From Saprospiraceae bacterium (lineage in GTDB: Bacteria; Bacteroidota; Bacteroidia; Chitinophagales; Saprospiraceae): a stretch of 64,000 nucleotides of DNA. Below, one piece after another: positions 44,661 to 53,139 of this stretch. The position numbers were made by a program, and so were the translations under genes. The stretch covers positions 62,001 through 126,000 of the forward strand of contig JADKCC010000018.1 of assembly GCA_016714785.1 (NCBI GenBank), in the 5' to 3' direction. Under the pieces are notes generated by a model. The model saw only the letters and a list, made by a program, of their open reading frames with translations, did no database searches and had not been told where the DNA came from. Within the stretch, counting starts at the first letter, position 1. Every line of letters begins with the position of its first letter.

Positions 44661-44828
44661 ATTTTCCGAGACACTGTTTCGGAAAATTGATTATCCGATA
44701 TTCGAAACAATGTATTTTCTTATAAATTAAAAACCGCAGACACTGTTTGCGGTATTTGAAAATCTTCTTTCTAAATTTTTACTTTGGAATGGTTTTTGAA
44801 GAATCTCGACACTGATTTTCGGTTTAAT
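44661..44828. repeat. Cluster of hairpins sharing the loop GACACTGTT
   Basis: Hairpin 1 (44661-44687): perfect 9-bp stem ATTTTCCGA/TCGGAAAAT around GACACTGTT. Hairpin 2 (44733-44753): 6-bp stem ACCGCA/TGCGGT around the same nine bases. A third, degenerate copy (about 44805-44822) keeps CGACACTGATTTTCGG, and an inverted partial copy lies at about 44694-44712. The stems differ while the loop is constant. Located between the hydrolase start and the small gene at 44919. Confidence 0.7.
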
Positions 44829-44918
44829 AATTTTGCAAATATTATGGTTCAAAGTTAGATATTTTAAAAAATTATTCCTATTTTTGTAACATAAATTTAA
44901 CTGATAAATTAAGAAAAA

Positions 44919-45161
44919 ATGACAAATACTTTAGTAGATAAATCAAGATTGGAAAGACACCCAAACTATAAAATAATGGATCTTAATCCGGAAGAATTAA
45001 ACAACGAACTCAAGACATGGGAAAGATTAAGACTTATTGATTGGTTATGTTGGAATGATAAAAATGGCATTTATGATGACATAAACTCAATAAGGGAGTT
45101 TGGTCATATTTTACAAAAGGATGATGCTATTGAGATAATAATTAACCAAATACATTATTAG
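44919..45161 (+). CDS. Small hypothetical protein
   Basis: An 80-residue soluble protein (LDKSRLERHPN-like start as TLVDKSRLERHPNYKIMDL; core ELKTWERLRLIDWLCWNDKN). Family not recognised. TATTTTTG at 44879-44886 could be its -7 element. It stands alone between the hairpin cluster and the restriction locus and converges on the second HNH gene. Confidence 0.6.
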   Translation: MTNTLVDKSRLERHPNYKIMDLNPEELNNELKTWERLRLIDWLCWNDKNGIYDDINSIREFGHILQKDDAIEIIINQIHY

Positions 45162-45184
45162 TCATAAATACTAAATATTTATTA

Positions 45185-46149
45185 TTATTTCTTTAGAATT
45201 TCATTTCTATGATATTCAAGATATTGTTCTCGACCTGAAACAGGTAGATGGTTAATTATTTTATTATCAGAAATTCCAAGTTTTGAGTATGTCATGTTTG
45301 ATAAAAATGGTGATAAGATTGTTCTTTTATCATCAGTGAATGATAAGAATCCTCTATCAAATAATCGGTCAAAAGTAGGTGTTAGCATAAACCATTTTCG
45401 GGTCCAATTTTTCAAATTCATTGGATAATGCCCAAGGTTTTATGTGGCAATAAGTAACCGGTCATCTGAAACTAGGGTTATTGGACAAAATGGACATTCC
45501 AACAATAATTTTGTTCGATATTCTCCTTGACCAATTCTTGCTCTTATTAATTGCTTTTTTCTTCTTGTGGTACATCACTTTCAATAATTTCTTCTTCCTC
45601 TTTTTCTAAAACATAAGGATGTTCTATTTCGCCAAAATAGTCAGCAAATAATCGGAAATAATATTTGAGTTTTCCAGTGTCGTCTAGCAACTTAACAACG
45701 GAAATAAATGTAATATTTGGTAGAAAGTTCTCTTATAATCTTGTAAGCATAGTCGTTAGAATTTACATAAACTCGCGGTCCAGCAATTTGTGTTTGTTCT
45801 ACAACCTCAAAATCAATTCTCTCAGGTAATGCGTCAATTTTTTCTTTTCTCTCATTCCAAAGATTTGGCAAAATCTCTTTATTGACATAAGGTTGCTCAG
45901 GTCTTAAATATTCAACTTTTGTTTCTTCCAAGTATTGCAACAAGTCTTTTTTTAATAGGAAGCAAGGGATTGTGAAACCTGTATTTCCAAAAAAGCTCCT
46001 TACTTCAGGATTGTCATTGCCAACGTAAAGTTTTGCTTCGCCATTTCCACCACCGATTTTGTTTTGTCGAACAACAAAAGAGTCAGCTATCGTAATTTTT
46101 TCTTTGCATCAAGAACCTTAAAATCTTTATTCCCTATGTTGATATTCAT
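45185..46149 (-). pseudogene. HNH endonuclease (restriction-like), second copy, multiple frameshifts
   Basis: Reading the minus strand from ATG 46149 in shifting frames gives a coherent protein of about 325 residues: MNINIGNKDFKVLDAKKK, VVRQNKIGGGNGEAKLYVG, PYVNKEILPNLWNERKEKID, VVKLLDDTGKLKYYFRLFAD, then a C-terminal HNH domain with RARIGQGEYRTKLLLECPFC, HIKPWALSNEFEKLDP and LTPTFDRLFDRGFLSF. At least six single-base steps are needed, mostly one base missing in A runs. The HNH part resembles that of the upstream gene. Probably a type II restriction component; whether it is truly dead or mis-sequenced is open. Confidence 0.65.
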
Positions 46150-46153
46150 ATTT

Positions 46154-47258
46154 TTATGGTTGATTTGATTCTTCTTTTTGGTTAAAAATGGCTCTATGGT
46201 ATTCTATGTATGTTTGGTTATTTTCATTGATAACAATGGATAATTCATCAATGTTGGGATATGCTTGTATTAATTTGTTTCTTGTGTCTTCATCTATTCT
46301 ATTCTTAGACCAAACAATATTCCCATTTTCATTGAATGTGATTAGAAATTTATCAAATAATTTATCAAATGTAGGAGTTAATAAAATTCCATTATTTGGG
46401 TCGAGTCTTTCTTGATTATTAGAATCTTTCCAAGGTTTTATATGACTTGCAATCAATAAGTTTGGATTTGATATTCCTGTAACAAAACAGTTATTTCTTT
46501 CTGAGCTCAGTAAGTCATTTCTAAATTGGGATTGACCAATTCTAATCTTAGTTATAGCTTCTCTTATTGTTTCAATTAGGTCATTATGTACTGGAAGCTT
46601 TTCTATTGCTTTTGAAACCACAGCTTCAACATTGTCGGAAGTATACATTACTTGAATCGTATAAGATAATTCCCAAGTTGTATTAATTACTCCGTCATTA
46701 TAATTATCTAACTCAAAATTTAAAAAGATTGATGTGGAATAAAAACTCCTGTACAATTTGAAATTATCTTGGGTGTCAGGATAATTAAAACCATTTAAAA
46801 TACGGCTTAGCCCAATTTGCATCCCTGATAAAAACTAAGTCTGATTGGAATCTAACAAATTCATTTTGAATGTTGTTAATTCTTTCACTTAGTTCAATTG
46901 TATTCAAGTTTACATTATGATATAAATTACCAAACTGTTCCAGATATGAATCTAAGAAAGGTAATAAAGATAATAACAAATCTTTACTTACTTTGTGATG
47001 TACTCTAATACCTTGGGTTCTTTGAATAGTTCTCGGATTAATATTCGGATTGTTAAAGTTCGTTTCACAAAGTTCTCTAACTTGAATTAATCTTTGACGT
47101 AAAGGATCTTGAAATTTATCAATGAATTGGACAGGTGTTCCCAAATAGAATAGATCATTACCACCAATAATTGGAGATTCAATTATTCTCCTATTATCGT
47201 TTTGAGCTCTCTTTACAACTTCATTAGCAATGCTAAAAGGAACAGGAAATATTTTCAT
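46154..47258 (-). pseudogene. HNH endonuclease (restriction-like), first copy, one frameshift
   Basis: Two overlapping frames form one protein: 46785-47258 (MKIFPVPFSIANEVVKRAQN, 157 residues) and 46154-46822 (C-terminal 222 residues). They join near 46800, where one extra T would explain the shift (PYLNGFNYPDTQDNF). The C-terminal HNH domain shows TKIRIGQSQFRNDLL, NNCFVTGISNPNLLIASHIK, and LTPTFDKLFDKFLITF. The start overlaps the methyltransferase stop (TAATG at 47258-47260), as in co-translated methylase-nuclease pairs. About 368 residues. Target site unknown. Confidence 0.7.
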
Positions 47259-48377
47259 TATTTTGAGAATTGTGTTATGTCCATTTGTCTGAGTAAAGCT
47301 ATCAAAACATCGACAACTATGCTGTTTCCCGCTTGACGATACATTTGAGTGTCACTAACAACTTGCTTAAAATCATCACGAAATCCCATTAAGCGCAAAC
47401 ATTCTTTTGGTGTTAATTTTCTAATTTTCCTGTATGAGTGACATAATTATCTACCCTGCTCTATGCATTTTGTGCATACTTTGTAAAAGAGGGCGTGCAA
47501 CTTCAAGGTCTGTTTTTATAGACGTTTTAAATGTTTTAGTTCCGCTACTTAAAACATAGTCACGTACCTTTTCAGATAAATAATATTTTTCTTCTACGTC
47601 ATTTACATTAAAAATGAATTCATCGAATCTATTTTCAGTTTGTTCAAAAACGAAATCTCCATGCCAGTTGAATTGTTGATTTGCCTTTTGGCATAAGGCA
47701 ATTTCTCCGTTTATTTGAGTGTAACGTTTGTTTCTGTTTTTTGAACTAGTTACAAATTTAATTCCTTTTTCTTTTAGATAATACTTACTGTCAATATAAT
47801 CTTCTAAAAAATCTTGCATTTTATATTCCAAATCAATCGGTTCAGGAAACGTAAATTCTACTGTTTTGTCTTTAAAACCAACTACAAAAATTCTTTCTCT
47901 ATGTTGTGGCATTCCATAATTTTTAGCATTTAAAACTTGATAAAAATATTTGTAACCTAACTCATCGAAGGTAGCTTTGATTGTCTCAAAAGTATTTCCG
48001 CTATCGTGGTTTATCAAGCCTTTAACATTTTCAAAAATGAAAACATTTGGTTGACTTTCTTGGACAACTCTTGCGAATTCATAAAACAAAGTACCTCTAG
48101 TATCATTAAAGCCTTTACGTTTTCCTACCATTGAGAAAGACTGACAAGGACTGCCTCCAACTAATAAATCCTAATTTTCCTTGTATTTTTTCCCGTCTAT
48201 ATTATTTACATCATTGTACCAATTACTTTACCAATTTCATAGTTTGCAAAATAACTTTGTTTGACAAAATTATCAATATCACTTGCAAATTGAATTTCTG
48301 TTTTAAGTTTAGCCTTTTAACGCGTATTCAATAGCACCAATTCCTGAAAAACATGGTACCAATTCTGATAATTGCAT
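47258..48377 (-). pseudogene. DNA (cytosine-5) methyltransferase, several frameshifts
   Basis: The uninterrupted core (47451-48170) contains motif IV GGSPCQSFSMVGKRKGF with the catalytic Pro-Cys, motif VI ENVKGL and motif VIII QHRERIFVVG. Read in other frames, the N-terminus from ATG 48377 gives MQLSELVPCFSGIGAIEYAL (motif I) and KTEIQFASDIDNFVKQSYF, and the C-terminus gives VDNYVTHTGKIRKLTPKECL and YRQAGNSIVVDVLIAL (motifs IX-X) to the stop at 47258. All ten-motif landmarks are present, so the protein was functional recently or still is. About six one-base steps are required, mostly in homopolymers. Confidence 0.75.
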
Positions 48378-48641
48378 TTGGGTTTGAAAAATCTTTCTCC
48401 AATCTTTTCAAACTTTAAAACAGCCTGTTTATTAAAATATTGTGCTAATTGATCACTTGCAATACTTAAGACATCCTTATATTCAGAATAAAACTTGAGC
48501 TCATCAAAACTTTTTGTTGAATAATGATAATTCAAAAGAGTATTCCTATCAGTTTCAAAATTTGAGGGAAGCAACTTTACGAAGAGGATAACCCAATTTA
48601 GTTCTTTTTTGCTTAATATATTCACCAAAAGTGACTTCCAT
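48317..48641 (-). pseudogene. Xre-like helix-turn-helix N-terminus, possible restriction controller, frameshifted
   Basis: ATG 48641 opens MEVTFGEYIKQKRTKLGYPL followed by RKVAS, a typical Xre/Cro HTH start, then stops at 48555. A one-base step (extra T in TTTT) leads into the longer frame 48317-48628, which reads FETDRNTLLNYHYSTKSFDE and EKIGERFFKP before overlapping the methyltransferase start. Only the first 25 residues are clearly HTH-like; the rest is unfamiliar. In many type II systems a small controller protein precedes the genes and binds a palindrome at its own promoter, which fits the site at 48662. Confidence 0.45.
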
Positions 48642-48661
48642 GATATCTATTTTTTTGTATC

Positions 48662-48676
48662 GGACAAAATTTGTCC
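48662..48676. promoter_or_regulatory. Palindrome GGACAAAATTTGTCC, possible operator
   Basis: Seven-base perfect arms with a one-base centre, 20 bp upstream of the HTH start codon. Good candidate operator of the controller; no binding data. Confidence 0.45.
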
Positions 48677-48823
48677 AAAAGTATGGATTTTTTGAATATC
48701 TAACAATTTTAATTACATTATATTATAAAAAATTATAATTCCCACTTTAACGGTAATGACATAGTTTCACTTCGTTGCACACAAAGCACCTTATCCTTAT
48801 CCAAAATCACACCACAAACCACT

Positions 48824-49189
48824 TCAATTACCATGATCTATCACTTCTAAATGTGCTACACTATAGTCAGATAAGACTTCGTCAAGCAATTCTTTAGTGA
48901 AATCACTCGATCCGATAAGTATTTGAGCGAACACTTCAATTCTATCGTCAGCACTTAATGTATTTAGGTACTCATCATCTCTAAAAAATGCCATAAAATC
49001 ATCTCTTGTCATTTTTGTTATGTAATACTCTGATGAAAATTCAAAAGTACAGTTTTTTCCCAAACATCGATGAACTTGGATACCTTTTGTCTTTAATTTT
49101 AATTCCATTAATATTTCAGTCCTTGTGCCGCATTTTGGACAAGTTGTCGGTTGGTCCGATAAATCATAAATCTGATGAAAGTCAATCAT
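48824..49189 (-). CDS. Hypothetical protein with N-terminal zinc-ribbon motif
   Basis: From the preferred ATG at 49189 (MIDFHQIYDL; an in-frame ATG at 49216 adds nine residues) the protein has 121 residues. TTCPKCGTRTE (two Cys) and a second pair in VHRCLGKNCTFEF form a four-cysteine zinc ribbon. The C-terminal half is acidic and helical (SADDRIEVFAQILIGSSDF). No family recognised. Confidence 0.6.
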   Translation of the reverse strand: MIDFHQIYDLSDQPTTCPKCGTRTEILMELKLKTKGIQVHRCLGKNCTFEFSSEYYITKMTRDDFMAFFRDDEYLNTLSADDRIEVFAQILIGSSDFTKELLDEVLSDYSVAHLEVIDHGN

Positions 49190-49274
49190 ATTTTTTTTGC
49201 ACAAAGGTATAGTCAAGTTTTACTATTGTCAACGGACTATAAGCAACGTTTTATAATTTTTAAATACAACCTAT

Positions 49275-49412
49275 TTATTCAAACTCCACCACATCATCGA
49301 TCTGATATGCCTTGCCAATCGGAACGATCTTAAAATCTCGGTGGTAGGTAACATTCATATCGGGATCAGGAGTACCTATTTTTTTTCCGATTTTTACGGA
49401 TATATCTTCCAT
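49275..49412 (-). pseudogene. Short coding fragment, copy 1 of a duplicated C-terminus
   Basis: A 45-codon frame beginning MEDISVKIGKK and ending PDMNVTYHRDFKIVPIGKAY followed by QIDDVVEFE. The last 31 residues are nearly identical to those at 57125-57274. Probably the 3' remnant of a longer gene whose product I do not recognise. It could also be a genuine tiny gene. Confidence 0.5.
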
Positions 49413-49837
49413 TTTCACACACTTTACGCAAAGGCAAAGGTCAATAAATGTTGACTATAAACGTGCCGACTATAATCAGGTAAATGTTAATATAGGGAGT
49501 TCCAGTTTAAAAAAACTGACGTAGTTTAGGTCACATTCATGATCTTATCATTTCATTCAATGCTACAATCGAAGACTTCAATAACATACTAGAAACAAGA
49601 ACACACACACTAAATACATATCAATTAATACCATAAGCACAATTTTTAAAGACTTTTTATTATTTTTATTAAATTATTTTTTACTTTCAACCCTTGAAAA
49701 TCAACATTCAATAAATCATCTTAGACGCAATTCATTTTTTCATGAGAAAAATTCTTTTGTTTAGGTTGATTTTTGATACGAAATCTTCTAATTTTATGCT
49801 TAAAAAATAAAAAATCATGTGTTACTATACTTTAGAA
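49413..49837. other. AT-rich intergenic region before the MORN operon
   Basis: No gene, clear promoter consensus or stable hairpin seen. The operon promoter must lie here, but the AT content prevents picking one. Confidence 0.4.
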
Positions 49838-52800
49838 ATGAACTCAAAGTTAAGAACCTTCAATAGAAAATTACAAGTTTTCTTCTTTCTGATTTTTATT
49901 TTCATCTCCCACATACAAGCGCAGCGAATCTATCCTGAGACCTACGATGGAGACAGTATTTTTGCGTTAGGTAAAAAAGCTTTTGAAAACAATGAGTATG
50001 AGAAAGCAGGGAGTCATTTTAGTGCTATTTTTCGAAGTGATCCATTGTATGAAAGTGCAAGGTATGAAAGGATGCTTTCGTTGGCCTATATGGATAAAGG
50101 CGATGTCATCTTGAAAGAAATGGATTCTCTTTATGTAGCAGGCGAAATCAACAGCAATGCAGATATGCTCTTATTGTATGGTAGCTATTTGAGCAATGAT
50201 TCAAATTATGTCAAAGCACTCGAGCTTTTTACAAAAGTAGAAAAAATGGTACCAAATTCTTCTGTATTGCTTTACAATATGGGACTTTTGCATTATCGTA
50301 TGAAATCCTTACAAAAAAGTGTTGACTATCTAAAGTTGTCCATCACACATAATCCAAATCATATATCATCTCATTATATACTGGGTTTGATATGTCTGGA
50401 AGAGGGTAAAGTGGCTGAAGGTACCTTAGCCCTTCTTTCATGTCTATTAAACCAACCACAAAGTGCCATAGCAAGAGACATCATAGCCAAACTAAATGTA
50501 AAAATGTCACTTTACTACGATAACACACCTACGATTACCACATCTGAAGTCGGTGATGACTTCACTGAACTAACTACTATCTTGCAAAATCAACTAGCGC
50601 TTAACCCAAAATACAAACTCAAAGCATCGATAGATGATATTTTTACAAGGCAAGTACAAGCGGTGATCGAATATGCCGATTCTCATACTATGGGAGATGG
50701 TTTTTTTGAATACATGTATATACCGTGGATGAAGCAAATTGCGCTACGCAATCAAACTGAAGCACTTATTTATTTTTACCTTCAGGAATATAGAGAAACA
50801 TTGGGCAAAAAATTGACATCTAAAGATAAGATGGTAGCTGCACTAAATGAAAATTATTTGGAAAATGATATTTGGTACTATTTTGGCAAACGAAAGCTGA
50901 TGCATTTCGGAAAAAAGGAAGAGGTCATGATATTTTTGAAAGATAACTTTCCTTCAATGATTGGTAAAGTCGTTAATAACGAATATGATGGTCCATTTAT
51001 AAAGATCAATAAACATGGGAAAAAATTAGGGGAATTTAACTACAAAAAAAATCAATTGCAAGGTCTTCAGAAATTTTATAACATTGATGGTCAACTGACT
51101 TCTGAAGCAATGTACAAAGATGATATGCTCAATGGCATAAAGATAACCTACTATCCGAATGGTCTGCTTCAAGAAGAAGAAACCTATCTCAATGACGAAT
51201 TGGATGGTCTTAATACCACTTATCATATCAATGGTGGCATAAATTGTAAAAGCACCTATGTAAAAGGACAAATCGATGGTAAATTTACCTGCTATCATCC
51301 AGACGGAAGCATAAGAATCGAAACCACATTTAAGTCAGGAAAATTGGATGGTTCTCACAAGTCATATAATGAGGTTGGAGATATGATCAGTGATTTTAAC
51401 TATATCGATGATAAACTGAATGGTACTTGTACAGAATATTACGATGGTAAAATTATAAAAAGCGTAGGTACCTATCATCAAGGTGAAAATAGTGGCCCAG
51501 TGAGCTATTATAATACAAACGGAACTATTGCGAACGAAACAAGGTATGTTGCAAATAAGATGACTGAATACCTTAGTTATAATATCCACGGAAAGCTTTC
51601 TAACCACAGACTTTATGATGACAAATCTAACTTAAAGTCGATCTCTTATTTTGATGGAAATGGAGATAAATATTACGAAGAGACTTACTCCAACGGTAAT
51701 GTCAAAAATGCTTATCAATATACCAAAGGTCAAGCCAAGCCCGTAGAGGTAAAATTTAAAGATGATAATTACTTTTTCAAATCATATCACGGTATGGTAA
51801 CTACACAAGGCCAATACTCCAAAGGTAAAATGAATGGGTTATGGAAATATTATCACTCTAATGGCAAATTGTATTTAGAGCAAACCTATGCAAACGATGT
51901 ACTTAAAGGGACTACCAAAGAATATGACTATTCAGGCCAATTGGTTAGGAAAAATAGAAATGAAAATAGTGAAAATCATGGGATTAAAGAGATCTTTAGT
52001 AATGGTAAACTTACACAAATCAGTTACTTCCTACATGACAATCATACAGGGCCTTACATCAGTTTTTACCCAGATGGAAGCAAAAATTATGAAGGGTATG
52101 TTATAAATAATAGTCAATATTACACCACTAAATCTTACTATCGCAGTGGTCAACTTTACAGCCAAACGAAATATTACGATGACAAAGTAATGAGTCAAAA
52201 GTTATACAACTTGGATGGAAGTTTGAATTCAGATGATAATTATGGCAATCTGAATGGAGAAGTAAAGTCAAAAACCGAAAATGGACTTTTGAATGTCACA
52301 AATAACTTTAAAAACGGAATGAAACACGGACTTCAGCGTATCACTGATGATAGCGGCAAAGTGTTGGGAGAGTTTAATTATATCAATGGGAATCTACATG
52401 GTCCTGCGAAATCATATAATTCATCAGAAACCATATCTTCTGAAGTTTTATATTATAATGGTTTGAAAAATGGAATTGCCAAATATTACGATATGATGGG
52501 CATACTTAGGTTAGAATATACTTATACTTTTGATGTAGATAATGGCAAAACGACCAGATTTTACGTTGATGGGAGCAAAATGTATGAATATGAATCTATC
52601 TCTGATACCAAACATGGTGACATGATTTATTATAATATGCAAGGTAAAGTAATAGCACTTGTGGGCTATAGTTTTGGATATCCTTTATATTATAAAGTTT
52701 TGGATAATAATGAACAATTAGGAGAAAAAGTAGAAGTAAAGCCCAATTCGGATTTCAAAATCGAATCAAAATATATGAATGGCAAAAAAGCATTTGAAAT

Positions 52801-53128
52801 TAATTTCAAATCGGGATATTGGGATGGGCCTATGGAGATATATGGTATGGATGGTAAGCAACAACAATTTTCAAACTTTAAAGACGATAAGTTACACAAT
52901 GTCCGCAAAGAATATTATCCATCTGGCACCTTATACAAAAGTGAAAATTTTATAAATGGTGATTTTGATGGATTGCAGGAGTATTATGATAAAGATGGAC
53001 AGCTGTTGATGAGTGTAATGTTCAAAGATGATGAGGAGCATGGTGATCTAAAGTTGTACAAAAATGGTAAACTCCAAAAAACAAAGAAATATGACACCAA
53101 CATTCTGTACGAAATTATAAATCATTGA
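49838..53128 (+). CDS. Secreted TPR and MORN_2 (YwqK-like) repeat protein
   Basis: A very large exported protein, about 1096 residues from the preferred ATG at 49838 (seven codons into the open frame), which begins MNSKLRTFNRKLQVFFF and cleaves near SHIQAQ. Residues about 35-230 are TPR-like (ALGKKAFENNEYEKAGSHF, NPNHISSHYILGLICLEEGK). From about 400 to the end the protein is a continuous array of roughly 23-residue MORN_2 units, each with a NGxxxxYxxxGxLxxExxYxxGxLxG pattern (e.g. YYPNGLLQEEETYLNDELDG, KYYHSNGKLYLEQTYANDVL). MORN_2 arrays form elongated beta-hairpin sheets, but partners and ligands are unknown. It is the first gene of a three-gene operon (11- and 9-bp gaps) and was probably built by internal repeat duplication. 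Confidence 0.82.
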   Translation: MNSKLRTFNRKLQVFFFLIFIFISHIQAQRIYPETYDGDSIFALGKKAFENNEYEKAGSHFSAIFRSDPLYESARYERMLSLAYMDKGDVILKEMDSLYVAGEINSNADMLLLYGSYLSNDSNYVKALELFTKVEKMVPNSSVLLYNMGLLHYRMKSLQKSVDYLKLSITHNPNHISSHYILGLICLEEGKVAEGTLALLSCLLNQPQSAIARDIIAKLNVKMSLYYDNTPTITTSEVGDDFTELTTILQNQLALNPKYKLKASIDDIFTRQVQAVIEYADSHTMGDGFFEYMYIPWMKQIALRNQTEALIYFYLQEYRETLGKKLTSKDKMVAALNENYLENDIWYYFGKRKLMHFGKKEEVMIFLKDNFPSMIGKVVNNEYDGPFIKINKHGKKLGEFNYKKNQLQGLQKFYNIDGQLTSEAMYKDDMLNGIKITYYPNGLLQEEETYLNDELDGLNTTYHINGGINCKSTYVKGQIDGKFTCYHPDGSIRIETTFKSGKLDGSHKSYNEVGDMISDFNYIDDKLNGTCTEYYDGKIIKSVGTYHQGENSGPVSYYNTNGTIANETRYVANKMTEYLSYNIHGKLSNHRLYDDKSNLKSISYFDGNGDKYYEETYSNGNVKNAYQYTKGQAKPVEVKFKDDNYFFKSYHGMVTTQGQYSKGKMNGLWKYYHSNGKLYLEQTYANDVLKGTTKEYDYSGQLVRKNRNENSENHGIKEIFSNGKLTQISYFLHDNHTGPYISFYPDGSKNYEGYVINNSQYYTTKSYYRSGQLYSQTKYYDDKVMSQKLYNLDGSLNSDDNYGNLNGEVKSKTENGLLNVTNNFKNGMKHGLQRITDDSGKVLGEFNYINGNLHGPAKSYNSSETISSEVLYYNGLKNGIAKYYDMMGILRLEYTYTFDVDNGKTTRFYVDGSKMYEYESISDTKHGDMIYYNMQGKVIALVGYSFGYPLYYKVLDNNEQLGEKVEVKPNSDFKIESKYMNGKKAFEINFKSGYWDGPMEIYGMDGKQQQFSNFKDDKLHNVRKEYYPSGTLYKSENFINGDFDGLQEYYDKDGQLLMSVMFKDDEEHGDLKLYKNGKLQKTKKYDTNILYEIINH

Positions 53129-53139
53129 TAATAATCACA

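Noticed and set aside
49838..53128. Toxin-antitoxin antitoxin call (YwqK family label)
   Set aside because: The family name comes from short MORN_2 proteins; this one is a signal-peptide-bearing 1100-residue protein in an envelope operon, with no toxin gene beside it.
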